From: Methylococcales bacterium
GTDB lineage: Bacteria > Pseudomonadota > Gammaproteobacteria > Methylococcales > Methylomonadaceae
Reading direction: 5' to 3'
Assembly: GCA_023134955.1 (NCBI GenBank)
Contig: JAGLUC010000256.1
Span: 1 to 6,767, forward strand
DNA: 6,767 bases
The position numbers and the translations under genes are program-made. Position 1 is the stretch's first letter; each line of letters opens with the position of its first letter. Below, one piece after another: positions 5,829 through 6,767 of the stretch. Below the pieces are notes generated by a model that had not been told where the DNA came from, made no database searches, and worked only from the letters and a program-made list of their open reading frames with translations.

Positions 5829-6767
5829 AACCTTCAGCTATCCACTCATCATAACTCAATACATTATTATAATCATTTTCTTGATCAAGCCCAGCCACAC
5901 ATTCATCCATTAGCGAATGTGCATCTGCAATAAAAATATCTTCAGGAACCTGCTGCCCATTAGTGATAAACGACACAGGCAGTTGTTGCTCTATCACCGC
6001 TGACAGTATTGAACCTGGTACTGCCGTTTCATCTAATTTTGTCAAAATACTGGATTCAGGTTTAAATACTTTAAAAGCATTAATAATTTCACCAACCACT
6101 TTATATTGGGTCGCAGCTGACATTACTAAATATGTCTTAATGGCTATATCATCTTGTTTTAAGGTATGAATTTGTTCTGCCAAACGCATATCCCGCTGAC
6201 TCATTCCTGCGGTATCTATCAGGATCAATCGTTTGTCACTAAATCTATTAATATGCTGTGTTAATTCTTCTGCATTGCTAGCCGTCCTGACTGGCACATC
6301 TAATAATTGTCCATAAGTAGTCAATTGTTCATGGGCACCAATTCTATAGTTGTCCGTGGTAATTAATGCGACTTGTCTGGAGCCATGTTTTAAAATAAAT
6401 TGAGCCGCTAACTTGGCAATAGTCGTTGTTTTTCCCACACCTGTTGGCCCAACTAAAGCAACAATGCCCCCGTATTCTAATAAATTATCATCATCAATAG
6501 GTAGTACTTTAGCCAGCATTTGTTTCGCTTTATCAAAAGCAAGCTCAATGTTTTTGTGGCTATCCAGTCGATTTGCTACCTTAGTTGATAATTTCCTGGA
6601 AAAACCCATATCTGCTAAACGATGTAATAAATCAAGACGGACTGGATTACTCCGCACACCTTGATTCCATGAAATTTCTGATAATTTACTGTCTAAAACT
6701 GTTTTTAAAACTTTAATCTCTTCACGCATTTCCTGCATAAATTCATTTGATGCTGCTTTATCCTCTT
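5821..6767 (-). CDS. flhF: FlhF, SRP-type GTPase for polar flagellum placement (5' end missing)
   Basis: GTPase of the Ffh/FtsY class that marks the cell pole for flagellar assembly. The reading frame stays open to the right edge, beyond the first visible Met at 6738, so the N-terminal part is outside the window; family members run to about 400-500 residues and 315 are seen here. Counting from that Met, there is a helical N-type domain at about 30-85 (LLHRLADMGFS). G1 is GPTGVGKTTTIAKL (97-110) and G2 is DNYRIGAHEQL (129-139). G3 is DTAGMSQRD (175-183) and G4 is TKLDE (233-237). The closing GQQVPEDI (261-268) is typical of SRP GTPases. All nucleotide-binding residues look intact. The stop overlaps the flhG start. 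The promoter must lie beyond the window. Confidence 0.96.
   Translation of the reverse strand, partial: EDKAASNEFMQEMREEIKVLKTVLDSKLSEISWNQGVRSNPVRLDLLHRLADMGFSRKLSTKVANRLDSHKNIELAFDKAKQMLAKVLPIDDDNLLEYGGIVALVGPTGVGKTTTIAKLAAQFILKHGSRQVALITTDNYRIGAHEQLTTYGQLLDVPVRTASNAEELTQHINRFSDKRLILIDTAGMSQRDMRLAEQIHTLKQDDIAIKTYLVMSAATQYKVVGEIINAFKVFKPESSILTKLDETAVPGSILSAVIEQQLPVSFITNGQQVPEDIFIADAHSLMDECVAGLDQENDYNNVLSYDEWIAEGYA

Noticed and set aside
5821..6738. Treating 6738 as the true start of flhF
   Set aside because: The frame stays open upstream to the window edge, no ribosome binding site fits this ATG, and FlhF proteins have a further N-terminal region before this point. The gene is cut by the window.
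1..6767. Accessory island, prophage or defence system
   Set aside because: All seven genes belong to one conserved flagellar/chemotaxis cluster in its known order, with similar AT-rich composition throughout by eye and no mobile genes, so the window is core genome.

Overview
The window is one uninterrupted stretch of a flagellar and chemotaxis gene cluster, all on the minus strand. Read in transcription order (high to low coordinates) it runs flhF (start beyond the right edge) - flhG/fleN - fliA - [terminator, then a FliA-type promoter] - cheY - cheZ - cheA - cheB (end beyond the left edge). This order, the presence of CheZ, and the FlhF/FlhG pair are typical of polar-flagellated Gammaproteobacteria such as Pseudomonas, Vibrio and Shewanella. 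The DNA is AT-rich by eye (GC not counted), so a low-GC gammaproteobacterium is more likely than Pseudomonas itself. Genus cannot be fixed from this window.

Right part (4210-6767): flhF, flhG and fliA overlap at their junctions (ATGCATAG and ATGA), so they form one translationally coupled unit. FlhF (SRP-type GTPase) and FlhG (MinD-type ATPase) set the position and number of polar flagella. FliA is the sigma-28 factor for late flagellar and chemotaxis genes.

Middle (3987-4209): the only non-coding stretch of any size, 223 bp. It holds a strong hairpin terminator for the flhF-flhG-fliA transcript. After it comes a well-matched sigma-28 promoter (TCAAGTTT, 11 nt, GTCGATAT) pointing into cheY. 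The sigma factor made by the upstream genes is therefore expected to switch on the downstream che genes.

Left part (1-3986): cheY, cheZ, cheA and cheB are closely spaced (24, 8 and 41 nt gaps), as expected for an operon. CheA autophosphorylates and feeds CheY (motor) and CheB (receptor methylesterase), and CheZ dephosphorylates CheY. cheY appears to start at TTG rather than ATG. CheA has no recognisable P2 domain. In its place lie three near-identical copies of an acidic motif (consensus ITEEEFDxLLDxLHGKG) and one decayed copy. The motif core resembles the CheY-binding C-terminal peptide of CheZ in this same operon and the N-terminal peptide of FliM. This is the most interesting observation here.

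I found no mobile element, CRISPR array, tRNA or rRNA, and no wholly new system. The gene set is conserved, and the points worth following are in its details.
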